Below are positions 41,640 through 52,740 of a DNA stretch of 64,000 nucleotides, piece after piece; the stretch's first letter is position 1, and the number at the start of each line of letters is the position of its first letter. Under the pieces are notes generated by a model. It was given only the letters and a program-made list of their open reading frames with translations, searched no databases and was not told the DNA's origin. The DNA is from Corythucha ciliata (Eukaryota; Arthropoda; Insecta; Hemiptera; Tingidae): positions 19,569,009 through 19,633,008 of the forward strand of contig CM075938.1 of NCBI GenBank assembly GCA_038030265.1, given 5' to 3'. Made by a program: the position numbers and the translations under genes.

Positions 41640-44600
41640 AAAAATCGACGTTGCCTCCATTATGACGTACTTAATTATGCACGTTTCGGCTCAAAAGTTT
41701 GATTGCGTGTTGCGTGCCCTGGAAGCGACGCGTCGGGGTGACACCATGCCCCCCTCCAGTCCAAGGTGGTGGGGCAGGCCTTCAACTCTTGTGATGGGAG
41801 GGGGGTTAAACTGTATAAACTAATGGCGATTTCCATTCAACTCACTACACAAGTGTAGTGCAGTGTCCTCTCCATAAACAAATGTTTCAATTCATAGAGG
41901 ACGGGTGGAAAAACTTAACACCACACGAGTGTATTGCATTGAATGGAAAACGCCATAATTTAACGTGATGCACGACCAACAAAATACGTCTACAGAAATT
42001 TAAACGAACTAGCGAAATATTGAACCATTTGTGGAGTTGTGTTGTGGTTGATGGGGGGGGGGATACGAATTTTTTTTTGTTTTACCACGAATCCACGGCT
42101 CGTGTACACAAAAACGATGGGTTTTTACGATAATTTGATTATCTACCATAACTTCTAAGCTATTTATCGTGTTCGTCCATGTAAAGTTGACTTTATTTAA
42201 AACAGAGATAAAGAATAAGCCAATAAGTTTTCAAAATAACAAAGTTCAGCGTTCTAAACATTGGTTGGTGGTGTGGTTATCCCAACATCATTGCTTCTTG
42301 CAGTACTTATAAAGCTTCAAAAAGAAAATTAATGTTTTGATCGTTTTATTTTGGCCGTAGACTTCAGCTTTTCTTGACTCAGGACCAAAATTCTTAGTTC
42401 GCAGGGCAGACTTTCTTGATTTTTGGGCCGTATTTTAAAATTTTTTGCAGCGGAATGATCGGTAGCTGTGGGAGCAGCAGTGGGGGAGGGGGGCCTCTCT
42501 GAGACTTGAAAAAAATCTTGATTCGGAGGATCTGAAGACCCCGTAACGTAATTTTGTGACCCCTCATTATTGGCAGATTTTAAATAGTAACTGCGATAAG
42601 TGTCGTACGATTAATATCATTTCTCCGTCATTTTGTACTAAAATAACTGTTGATATCGTGTGTTAATTGTATTTTTAAAATGCATTTTACAACCTCTCCC
42701 CCCTCGCCAAAAGAGATAGCTACATAAAGTAATTGAGGGGTTTATCGTACTAAAGATACTGAAATACAATAGGAAGAGCGATTCTGTTCTCCCATTTGAG
42801 CAATAAAGCGACCCAAATTTGATATAATGGAAAGTGTTCATAAACATAAATTCCCGCCAAATTTTCTCTGATTTATTACGGCCACCTATATGGCTCTCCC
42901 GAGTTGAAGGAACTTGTGTCTTTATTTTCCGGCTATTTATGTATTTCTAACCGCAGCGACTCAGTTTTAAGGTCTCCAATGCACCACTAATGGACCAGTT
43001 GGAGTTTGTCTCGTCGAAAGACAATATTATTGACGAATGAGCGGTGGGAGGGGGACCAACCCCTTTTTCGTTCAATTGAAAAGTGATGCGCAGCAGCTGA
43101 CATTACATTGGGACAGGCGACAAGAAAGTTTTGTATGCTCTTAACTCACCCCTCTCCCCTGTCCTTCACCACTTTGTCCAAAACCGCTAGACTTTTCCAT
43201 TTATCGTCTGCCACTGGGATTAAGACACGAAAGGATCAAATTTAACGCCTTCGGTTTTAGTGACAGTGGGGAGCCGGGAGACTGTACCCCTCCGCACCTG
43301 AAATAAATCATACGGAGCAAAGTGACAAGACAATAGCCCTTTAATTCTACTCGATACCACAATAAGATCGAATCGTTGAAATTGATTCAAGGGCATTGTG
43401 ACCCTGTGTACGGGGAGGGGTGGGGGTGCTCCAAAGGGCTGACCATACGTTATATACTTGGAGCACCTCGTTTGATCCACGCATTTGATTTAGTCAAGGA
43501 TGCACGGGGGGTAGGGGGTGTTCTTACAGGCATCAAAGAATTGCTCAGCCCGGGAGGTCTTTCATCAATTAAAATAACTCGCCCCCAGTAATGACTGCCA
43601 TTATTTTATCTTCAATGTTGTTTGTAGTCTTTCACTTTTTTTTCTCTCTCCGTCTCGTATAGAGCCGTGTTATGTTACCGGGAGAGGAGGAGAGGCATTA
43701 ATTGGGAACGAGCCTAATAGAAAAAAAGATGAAAAATAGATTTCTTAAGATTTATCAAGGATTATAGCCCTCAACCCCCTGCCTTCAAACTTTTGTTCAA
43801 TTAAAGTCACGGAAACTTCGATCGACCTACAGCCAGGTTTTTCATTATACAATCTTGGCGAATCGCGCGAAAACGACTTACGCAACTGTAACAATATGTG
43901 CAATAACCATAAGGCGTTTGGGTGGGTACCGTAGGCTGGGGAAAATGTTGACCACCGGATGTATAAAAGGCGATAGGGGGACATTAATCCTTTCACAGAC
44001 AAATAAATTATAAGACACAGTACTTGGAAGTGATTCCATTTTGTCTCTTTACTGATGCGAATCGCTCAAAAAGAAAAAAAAGTTTGACGGGTCTTTTGAA
44101 GCGTCCTTCCGAAAACCAAGGGTTGGAGAGTGTGGATAAGAGCAGGGGGTTAAATTGTTTGTGGGTGAGGGGGGATTACATTTCGAAAACGCTCGTGTTT
44201 CACTTATTAAGCACCCAGGAAAAACTGTTAATCGCAGGAGCTAGTCAACAACACGCGCGTAGCCGAGACAATGAATAACGCCAACGCTCCTCCTCTACCC
44301 CCCCCCCCCGTTACTCCAGAGTAGATACCTAAGTCTCGCCGAACGGGACCAAATCCGAAATTGGGGAATTTCACAAACTTAAATATTACTCCAAAAAATA
44401 CGTTCATCAGTCGTCAATATTTTATATAGAGTTTTGGCACCCTTGAAATCACCAGTTTTTGGGGTCTCATCTTATATAATTTGAAGATTTTGTTACTTCA
44501 GAAAGACGGTTTAACAGTTTTATGGCGTTTAATGCTCTACAAAGGCTCCTCATTGATCGTTATTTGATAGTAGAAATTCAATTTTGGCAAGTAAGCGAGA

Positions 44601-45241
44601 AAAAAAAGAACAGAGCTAGAGCAAGAGACAATACAAATTAAAAAGTAGTACCGGTAGCGTTTCTTTTGAGAAACTTTCGAGTGTCTTTATAGGTCTCCTT
44701 GTTCTTCTTGGTTGCCATTAGAATGAACGAAATAACAACGAATAAAATCACGCGATCATAGAAAAATCAACGAACAACATTTCGGCACGCGCTTCAACAA
44801 ACGCGACAAGGCACTTTCCCAACTGAAATGATGAGAAACGCGTGCTGGCACTGCTGGCGTGGCGCGCAGTTTCCAGTTGCGCTCCCTCCAACAGACTCCC
44901 TGTCCCTGGTCCCTGCTTGTTTCTCTACGGAAGCTGATACCGCCGCGGCATCCCTTCTGTTCTGTGCCTGTTTGGACGGAAAAAAAAGGAAGAGACCCCC
45001 TTTTTCCCCCACGGAGAAACTCAAATCAGACAGCATCCCCATAGTTTTAAATGTTATCTTTGTACCTCTACACTCCTTGCAGTCCTTCACACGACAATAG
45101 CAAGAAACAGTTGAATGTGGGTCCTTGTTTGAAAGATTGAGTTGAAATGTTAGGAGAGAGAGAGAGTGAGAGAGAGTAAATGAGAAACACAATTAAACGG
45201 AACAACAAACACTTTATCTGGGGCTGTCTGCATTAAATTGT
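41640..45241. other. Intergenic, few signals
   Basis: No recognisable gene. Possible signals are a minus-strand frame at 43220-43290 that follows a TTTATTTCAG acceptor and ends in a stop, a GC-richer block at 44790-45110 with ORFs on both strands, and a GA-rich microsatellite at 45150-45180. None supports a gene call. Confidence 0.35.
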
Positions 45242-45375
45242 TTGGGTGAATGTATCGTGGAGGGCGAATTCTGCAGTCAAGTTTCAGACGCCGAAAAGTT
45301 GCTTTTAAGTCGTTATACTGTCGAAAATGTGTTGCAGCGATTTAAGAGTCAAAACCCGTCAATTATAACCCTTAA
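45242..45375 (+). other. Coding-like segment, unknown
   Basis: The first 45 or so codons of an open frame read as a credible protein (GECIVEGEFCSQVSDAEKLL, then SRYTVENVLQRFKSQNP). After that the frame enters low-complexity and inverted-repeat sequence. It may be an exon or a relic, and I do not recognise the family. Confidence 0.25.
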
Positions 45376-45464
45376 AACTGGTTGCTTGACCAAGAAAACT
45401 CACAACATTTTGGACACACCCACCCCCCATCATCCGATAAAACCGCTCAAAACAACAACAAATT

Positions 45465-45880
45465 TGTTCCGACAGCAACCTGTCGGAAAAAGTGCATTTC
45501 GTTCATGCGACAATCGACTCAAATCTCATAAATTTGAATGATATCAATAAATTATGAATACTATTTAGGCCGCTACAAAGATTTTAATTGTAAATAACTC
45601 CTCTTACAACAGCCTCCCTTCCAATTGTACAGGCAACCCATCCGACTCTGTTCACTGTGGTATGGTGTACGCTTATCATTTTCATCATTTTGTTCCCGCC
45701 GAGTTAGTGCCAAAAAAGGGCCTGCGGTAAAAAAAAAAAAAAGTTTTTATGATTTTGACTTTCTACCACGGCCTTAATTTCATTCATAATTTATTGATAT
45801 CATTCAAAACTTATGAGGCTGGAGTCGATATTGTCGCATGAATGAAATGCACTTTTCCCGACAGGCTGCTGTCGGAACAA
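45465..45880. repeat. Inverted repeat at the left edge of direct repeat A
   Basis: About 95 bp at 45465-45560 is the reverse complement of 45781-45880, the first part of direct repeat A. Shared parts include GACAGC-CTGTCGGAACAAA and ATTTATTGATATCATTCAAA. The arms enclose about 220 bp that could form a stem-loop. Confidence 0.65.
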
Positions 45881-46146
45881 AACTTTTTATTTTACATTAA
45901 TTTTTAGATCAGTTACATTAGGTTAAACGGTATGTCACAATTCCACCATTACCAAGTGCCTGGGTTCGAATCTAAAACAAACTTTTTTTTTTTAGTGCAT
46001 TTCATTCAAAAAATGCACTATAAAAAGACCTATAAACCCAAGCAGCATTCGGTCTATGTATATAATGCTACGATTGACTTCATCGATACAACATAACGTT
46101 GACATATCGAAATTTCCGAGAATTATTGCAATATTGAAAGCAACCT
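45777..46146 (+). repeat. Direct repeat A, copy 1 (promoter-bearing)
   Basis: The 370-bp sequence is repeated almost perfectly at 47315-47682. It contains TATAAAAAG at 46019-46027, an initiator-like site about 25 bp on, and an ATG at 46056 that opens 30 codons (start MYIMLRLTSSIQHNVDISKF). In the second copy those codons continue into the recombinase. Here they continue in frame into the SIM gene. Confidence 0.85.
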
Positions 46147-46277
46147 GCTCTGTATTTCGAGAAATGTCTGAACGGCAGGTGTCAGATCTACGCAAAGACG
46201 CTCCTTCACCTTCTCCTGTCATCATAATTGATTCAGACGATGCAGCTATAGTCGGGTCGGTGAAAGAATGTGCATGA
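46056..46277 (+). CDS. Chimeric ORF: recombinase N-terminus fused to SIM gene exon
   Basis: This 73-codon ORF has 30 codons from direct repeat A, 6 linking codons (CSVFRE) and then the SIM gene from its MSERQVSDLRKD start through PVIIIDSDDAA. It is cut short by a stop inside the MITE inserted at 46249. The fusion is in frame and places a SUMO-interaction-like motif behind the repeat-A TATA promoter. Whether it is expressed cannot be told. Confidence 0.5.
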   Translation: MYIMLRLTSSIQHNVDISKFPRIIAILKATCSVFREMSERQVSDLRKDAPSPSPVIIIDSDDAAIVGSVKECA

Positions 46278-47314
46278 GATCAGATCACCCTCTCTCCTTT
46301 CCCTAAACCCATATGACTTACCGCTACCACTCCATCACCTGGGAGGAGCCTCTCCTATTTTATCGGTAAAACTCTCTGTTATTGGTTGCAGTAGTTTGAT
46401 AATAAGAGGAGAAATAGAGAACCACGTTAAGAGAGGGAAAAAGCGGGCTTATGGCCTCCCACCCCCACCACTCATGCACATTCTTTCGCCGATCCGACTT
46501 ATAGCGACGGAAATGGTAGGTAAAATTCTCACCTCCTCCAGTGTTTATGGTTGTCACTCTAATGAAGTAAAAAATGTCAGAAAACGCCGACCCCCTATCC
46601 CTTAGACTATCTGGCAAGTCATCCCCCGAGTCCGATCCACCGCCACATCCTCAGCTCGACTGTCTAATAAAAGTCCCCGAACTGGTCGACTGCCTCGCAC
46701 CATCCGATGACCACTGCCAGCCGTCGTCACTGCCGACGCCTCGTCTTGAAATACGCATCAACTCAAACAAAGGCTTCCTATACCTCGCCTTGGACTTCGA
46801 CGAGCCCGTTCCTCTCGACGCTGAAATTGACTCGCTCCACCCTGTAGCGAGATTCGTCAAATTTGAACTGTACTCCTGTCTGGTCAAAAAGGCGGACGAC
46901 GCCGATGTCCCTGACCCTTCGACTGGCAGATGGGTCAAAATGAGTGATTTGTACGCTGTCTCTCTTCCTGTCATTTGCTCTTTGAACAACGTAAGCTTGG
47001 TTCCCCCCCCATGCCTCATGGAAATTGCAATTCTTCCAGAATTTCGATTTTCTTTTTAGTTTGAAGCTGACGTCGCCTACTTCTTCGCTGCCAGAGCGGT
47101 AGATTCTTGTCGTAATTTCACCAACTTCTCTCCTATGTGCTACATCGTGTCACCCAGTGAGCAGAAACCTTACATTGCATCGTAGGAACTGTTAAAAAAC
47201 TATTTTTCGAATGTCTGACGAAGTGCCTTATCTTTTTGTTACCACAACTGACCGTTTGATCAACAGTGGTTGATTGCTAATGGCCAACTTTTGTACTAAT
47301 TTTTAATAAAACGT
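46146..47314 (+). pseudogene. SIM gene, copy 1 (MITE-disrupted)
   Basis: A 1.17-kb genomic copy with introns retained, so it was duplicated as DNA. Exon 1 encodes MSERQVSDLRKDAPSPSP then VIIIDSDD and is interrupted by the MITE at 46249-46501. The second exon (to about 46989) encodes a roughly 135-residue acidic protein region with LVDCLAPSDDHCQPSSLPTP, GFLYLALDFDEPVPLDAEID and RWVKMSDLYAVSLPVICSLN. The third exon (about 47060-47186) ends KPYIAS and a stop, and AATAAA follows. No domain beyond the SIM-like motif is recognised. It lies exactly between the two repeat-A copies. Confidence 0.6.
46249..46501. mobile_element. TA-flanked MITE inside SIM gene copy 1
   Basis: The 253-bp insertion has inverted ends (TAGTCGGGTCGGTGAAAGAA and a close complement) flanked by TA. 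The same insertion is in SIM copy 2, while copy 3 has the uninterrupted site (57249-57250). The TA duplication suggests Tc1/mariner-type mobilisation. Confidence 0.85.
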
Positions 47315-47682
47315 ATTTCATTCATAATTTATTGATATCATTCAAAACTTATGAGGCTGGAGTCGATATTGTCGCATGAATGAAATGCACTTTTCCCGAC
47401 AGGCTGCTGTCGGAACAAAACTTTTTATTTTACATTAATTTTTAGATCAGTTACATTAGGTTAAACGGTATGTCACAATTCCACCATTACCAAGTGCCTG
47501 GGTTCGAATCTAAAACAAACTTTTTTTTTAGTGCATTTCATTCAAAAAATGCACTATAAAAAGACCTATAAACCCAAGCAGCATTCGGTCTATGTATATA
47601 ATGCTACGATTGACTTCATCAATACAACATAACGTTGACATATCGAAATTTCCGAGAATTATTGCAATATTGAAAGCAACCT
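47315..47682 (+). repeat. Direct repeat A, copy 2
   Basis: Near-identical to 45777-46146; the differences seen are one substitution and the length of a T run. It carries the same TATAAAAAG and ATG (47592) and runs in frame into the recombinase coding sequence. Confidence 0.85.
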
Positions 47683-48278
47683 CGAAGGGCTGTCGCCCTA
47701 AAAAATCTAAAGTTTTTACCTCTGAGGAAGTAAATAAATTTATCGAGGAGGCACCGGATAATGAATTTTTATTCCATAAGGTGAGTATGCAAGTTCATGT
47801 TATTTTAGTAAATATAATCATTAAAAACTCCTTTGGCATGACTCTAGGTCGTTTGGGCTTTGGAATTAAGGGTGCCTGCCGGAGGGAGAACTTGCTAACA
47901 TCAGGTTTTGTGACATGGAGGATTTGGGGAAGTGCTTCCTCTTCAAAATCCTAGACATTAAAACGAAGCATCCAAGAGCAATCACCGTCATCGGAAAAAT
48001 AAATGACCTATGTAAGATTATAAGAATGGATCTTGTTCTCGGCAGGTACAAAATCTGAGCAGCCAAAAACTTATTTCCCTTTAATGCATTTTGTCTTTCT
48101 CACCCAGGCGGTCGGGATTAATACTTTTGGCAAGGTTCCAGCAACAATTGCTGCTTACTTGAAGCTTGACGCTCCAGAGCTTCACACTGGACATTCTTTC
48201 TGGAGGACGTCAGCGACATCGTTGAAGGGGATCACACAGGAGTCGAGTAAGTTACGTCGAGGAAAGCGTTTCAAATGA
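47592..48278 (+). pseudogene. Crypton-like tyrosine recombinase fragment
   Basis: Starting at 47592, the frame runs from the repeat-A N-terminus into SKGCRPKKSKVFTSEEVNKF and EEAPDNEFLFHK, to a donor-like GTGAGT. After a CTAG acceptor come GIKGACRRE (box I arginine context) and, shifted by one frame, LANIRFCDMEDLGKCFLF. Near 48110-48230 is KVPATIAAYLKL and GHSFWRTSAT. The last matches the HxxR box of Crypton recombinases, with the usual Arg replaced by Trp. At least two frameshifts are present, and the C-terminal GGW and tyrosine region is absent. It is therefore a degraded fragment; the family call rests on these motifs. Confidence 0.65.
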
Positions 48279-48759
48279 AATAAAAACGGCAGGAAATATT
48301 TTAGGGGCAAAACATGGTGATCCTCCAGAGGCAACAAATTTCGCGTCAAATTAATGTTAAAGCAAACGTACTATAGTTGAACCACATTCTAATGGAACCT
48401 AAAAATCAATAAAACCAATTTGTTTTACATATGATTAGGTTCATTTACATCTGGAAATTTTGTTATAAAATTCCATCAGAGTTGAATTTTATAATTATAA
48501 TTTTATAATTATAATTTTAATCAGTTGAACTATAACAAAAAATAATTCTTACATCAAAATTACCCTAAAGACAGCTGAGAGGACAGACATTTCAGTATTC
48601 AGTTAAACTCAAAAAGAGGAGTCTGTGCCAAAAAATAATAAACTAGGTACTACCTATCTACTGTACATATACTCAAAAGCGGTAGTTTTTAGTAGGCATT
48701 TTGATTTAGGCATCATAGTCCAGTCAAATCGTAAAAAAAAAAAAATACTTACCATACGT
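48279..48759. other. AT-rich spacer
   Basis: It includes a self-complementary TTATAATTATAA tract at 48486-48520. No gene is seen. Confidence 0.4.
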
Positions 48760-50185
48760 GGACAAAAATCTCGTCTTTGATTTTTTCACTTTATTATATG
48801 TTTTTTGGGGTTAGGGACACGAATCTGAAGAGATCCACCAAAATTTCCTTGTGCGTTTTAAGAAAATCACGAAAAACTGATAATTTTGGGCACTTTTTTC
48901 AGTTTTTCGCTTGCAACTCCTCAATGACGCATTCTACGGAAAATTGTACCCAGTTCTTTTTTGAAGAGCATCAAGTTCTGCGTCGAATCATTTTTTCTTT
49001 TGTCACGATTGACCCAGCCGTTTCGCCGGTATTGATTTTTTTAAATAGTCATTTTTAGTCGCTTTTGGCAAAATTGTGTGAAAAAATAGAAGTAGTTCAA
49101 CTCTCAGTTGAGTGATGTAATCTCTGACGCTACCTTTAATACTGGTGATATGTTGAGTTTTAACATTTGTGGACAAAGTTGGTGGGCATAGCCACTTTTT
49201 TTGAAACAAAACCTATTTTCATCACCCTGTACAGAATATTATCCGGGCCTTGAAAAATTTGGCAAACATGGTTTCTGACTGTAAATTTCACCAGCTTTCA
49301 CTGAAAAGTAAAGCAATTTTCATCGAAGGCTTCCTTCGATAGTTATAGGCAAAAACGTTCGGCTGAAGAAATGAGTTAATTCGAAAATTACTCATTTTGC
49401 GAATTTCGCACTGCATTTTATTGCCACTTATAGGGTCTTTATAAAAACGCCATACATGAGTCCTTATAGAAAATTTAACGAGCTTTCAGATGAGTTTCTG
49501 TAAAGTTTAATCGGATGGATAGTTTTTGAGATTTAGGCCGAAATGTGACAAAAAAAGTTTTTTTGCCGCAAATTTCAAATTGTTTGACGTTATGGTCCTG
49601 TAATCTTCAAATTAAATTTCGTATAATAGGTCTGATAGAAAATTCAATCAGCTTTCAGATCGTTTTTCATAGAAAAAAATTGGACTACTAGTTCCCAAGC
49701 TACTGGCAAAAATGTACAGATAAACGTGGTTTTTGGGCCGCCTTTTTTCGCGTTTTTTGTCGCATAACTGATTCCATTGATTTTTCCTGTAAGTTTCAAG
49801 GCTTTTCTCTTATGTAAAATTCAATTCTGAACCACTTTGATTTCATGACATTTTCCGATTCGAACAGCCATGTTTAAGTTGCTACTGACTTAGTAATTTT
49901 TATTAATTTTACCAAAAGTGGCTAAAAATGGCCATTAAAAAAAAAAAAAATCGATACCGGTGAAACGGCTGGGTGAATTGTGACAAAAGAAAGAATGATT
50001 CGATGCTTTTCAAAAAATGAGAGGGTAACATTTTCCGTAGAAAACTGAAAAATGTGCCAATAATGAGCAGTTTTTCGCGATTTTCTCAAAACGCACAAGG
50101 AAATTTTGTTGGATCTCTTCAGATTCGTGTTCCTCACCCAAAAAAACAGAATTAAGTGAAAAATTCAATGATGAGATTTTTGTCC
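48760..50185. mobile_element. Long-TIR element, about 1.4 kb
   Basis: Bases 48760-49070 recur inverted at 49905-50185 with good identity (for example 'cgaatctgaagagatcca' and 'acccagccgtttc'), giving roughly 300-bp terminal repeats that begin GGACAAAAATCTC. The core has three diverged phrases of the type 'aaattcaatcagctttcaga' spaced about 170 bp apart. No transposase ORF is visible, and I could not define the target duplication. Confidence 0.65.
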
Positions 50186-50221
50186 TGTTCTTACAGATTT
50201 AACTTACAGATAATAAATTAA

Positions 50222-50688
50222 GGCCCGTTCACACCGTTGTCAATTTATATTAGGGAGTTATTGCGTAGCCGTCTGACGCTTAACGTTTACGGTTATGTGA
50301 CGTCACCGAAAGCGTAGCCGTTTGCATCGGTGGAAAAAGAGTTACGTATATTGCAAATAATAGTTGCACTAAAATATGAACACATGGTAGGGGATAGATG
50401 CACAAATTAATAAAACACCCCTTCATACTGGTCTTTAAACGTTTGTGATTAACGCTTAAACTCAAAATCTGAATTTTAAGCTTATCATGACGTCACATAA
50501 CCGTTAACGTTAACCGTCAGACGGTTATGCAATAACTCCCTATTAACATAAAACATAATACTTAGAATCGAAAAAAAGAAATCGAGAAAAGAATCGAGCC
50601 TAATAGCTTCAGTCCCTCTTGTCTCACGTAGTAGCAACAATTACAGTAGTTTCATGTTAATATAAATTGACAACGGTGTGAATAGGCC
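50222..50688. mobile_element. TTAA-flanked MITE with a nested second MITE
   Basis: The terminal repeats GGCCCGTTCACACCGTTGTC and its complement (GGCCTATTCACACC...) are flanked by TTAA at 50218-50221 and 50689-50692. TTAA fits a piggyBac-type target; TAA within it would also fit Harbinger. A second element (50253-50540) lies inside the left repeat. Confidence 0.7.
50253..50540. mobile_element. Nested MITE, 288 bp
   Basis: The ends GGGAGTTATTGCGTAGCCGT and its complement (GGGAGTTATTGCATAACCGT) are inverted repeats. The flanks duplicate TATTA (50248-50252 and 50541-50545). Removing the element and one TATTA restores a continuous TIR for the host element, matching its right end. Confidence 0.75.
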
Positions 50689-50692
50689 TTAA

Positions 50693-52363
50693 TTATCAGT
50701 AAGTTACAGTGTTATAATGTTTGTAGTCATTTATTTTTTAAAAATTGTTTATATGTATTAACGCATTGCCCCACCCTTATTATGTAGAGTCCACAGAAGA
50801 TGGTCGTGAGGGACCGAAAGCTGGTCCCTGGACAAATAAATCTATTAATTACGTAGTGGAGAGCAAAGTTGTATAGAAAAACAAGTTATTCAGCTCCCTA
50901 GTGATGAAGTTGAAACCAATCCGGGGTAGGGAAAATTTATCACGCTAGATAACACTACCACATGTAGAAGCTCAATCAATTTAAAAAGCTAAGCTTGCTG
51001 TTGCTAAGGTAACTTACAAAGGGTTATTATTTTGATATTTTTATTGTCACTCGTACTCATAAACGCCAGTGAAACCCAACATTAGAGAGAATTTAGAGCA
51101 TTTTGTACTGCAGGAACTTCAATCTCTTAACTGCCTACGACTATACGCCAATATTATGCCGGATGTTCAGCTTGAGAGGCCCAGCTAAGATACAGTAATT
51201 AACGAAAATATTAAGTTGCTGAGGACAATGTTTGAAAATCAGTGGCTAACTTATCATTAACTATGGCAAAAATGTCGTTTTCTGACATGAGAAGGATACA
51301 CCGATAGTTCACTATTGAAGGCGAGTTTTCTTGGATGGATAATTGCCATTTCTATACGCCCGATGTTCAGTTTCCGCCTTGAGGTGAAATTGCTGATTTT
51401 CTCGAGGAGTTTGAAGTTAGTATTTTACTGCTAAATTGGTATATTCGACTTCATTGACGTTCTACTGGCGTATTATTATGTGAAGGAACTCGATCCGTCA
51501 ATTCCTATGGAATTTCCAGAAGCCTGCGGAAGAGCTTATAATAAGAGTGAGTGTATAAATTCCACACTTTAAGTAATCAGAAGGTGACGAACGTTCCAGG
51601 ATTTGTTATTTTTGATGGATGTCGGCTGTGGGTTACTCCATTATGCGTTCGCTGGAAAGCAACTGCCCACCCGTGTCCTCTCATGCTGCGCCCCTGGACG
51701 TTTGTAAGATCATACGATGAACCTCCTCTCCAGTCAAATATCGGTCCATGTAAAATTTAAATCACTACAGCATTCATTTTTAAAATCGTTTCTTAATGCA
51801 ATTCCTATCGCCCCAAGTTTGACTTTGTCCTGAAATCAAAATCAATTCCGCGTCATTACTCGTCTACGTAAGAATGCCGATGTACTCGACATTGGATAGA
51901 GAGAGCGAGCTACGAGAGCCTCAACTCCAGCGAATCGCAGCCACGGAAAACTCAAAGGATCTGGGTTTTAGGCACCCTCCCCCACCCAACTAGGCACCAA
52001 TTTTTCGTACGAAGTTTTCACCAATTTAGAAAAAAAGTTGTATTACCTATTTTTTTTGCAGACCAGTTTCAATGCCGTCCAGTCCTATTTAGTATATTTA
52101 GTCAGTTTACAGCACCTACAAACGCGTACACGGCTTAGCTGAAAACATCTACTCCTTCGATACTAATAATCATCCCTCTAGCGAAACTTTTTTTACCACC
52201 ACTTTGGACGAACGCCACATGAGCTCTTGAGGATCAGTTCTGTTCGGGTTTCGCCCGTGCGGAAACAACCGTGTACACGTTTGTTGGTTCTATAATCTCT
52301 TTAATTACAACTAGATAAAATTAAAAATGGGATGCAACCCATATAGGTCAGTCAACAAGAACA
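50693..52363. other. Intergenic, weak coding-like signal
   Basis: Near 51487-51547 a short frame (KELDPSIPMEFPEACGRAYN) ends at a GTGAGT donor and may be a relic exon. Nothing else is recognised up to the palindrome edge. Confidence 0.3.
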
Positions 52364-52740
52364 GGGTTGAATTCGTCCACCCTTTTCGTATTAGCGATCC
52401 ACTTTTTCCTCAATGTTGGGTCCATTGGAAATCTAGCGACATGGTCATCGAAATAAATATTTTAGTTCAACGATTTTAGGGCATATAAACAGTTGGAGCG
52501 TACCGGTGGTACGAGAGATCATTATTCGGCATGGAACTCATTGGGCACTCAGCCACGGCACAAACTGTGCCCTTCTTGGGCATTTCTTTGATTTAGACCC
52601 GCGGTTATGAAATTGTGGTCACATCAAATGAACAGTGGATCACTAAATTATTAAACACCGGGGGCTAAGGGTTCTTCTCCCTTCAGCAAGGATACCGCGA
52701 AAATCGTGTTATCGGTCTTGTCAAGTTGTCAGTGACCTAG

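Noticed and set aside
44794..45192. 132-codon minus ORF
   Set aside because: It includes a GA-rich microsatellite and low-complexity sequence, and no domain or splice context supports it.
45935..45960. Box-B-like GGGTTCGAATC considered as a tRNA or SINE promoter
   Set aside because: No box A or cloverleaf lies upstream; a short match alone is not enough.
46651..47019. 122-codon minus ORF, with similar ORFs at 53618-53980 and 56730-57101
   Set aside because: It is antisense to SIM gene exon 2, whose sense frame has matching splice sites and phases in all copies.
45777..47682. Repeat A pair considered as LTRs of a retrotransposon
   Set aside because: No TG...CA ends, primer-binding site, polypurine tract or reverse transcriptase is seen, and the interior keeps introns.
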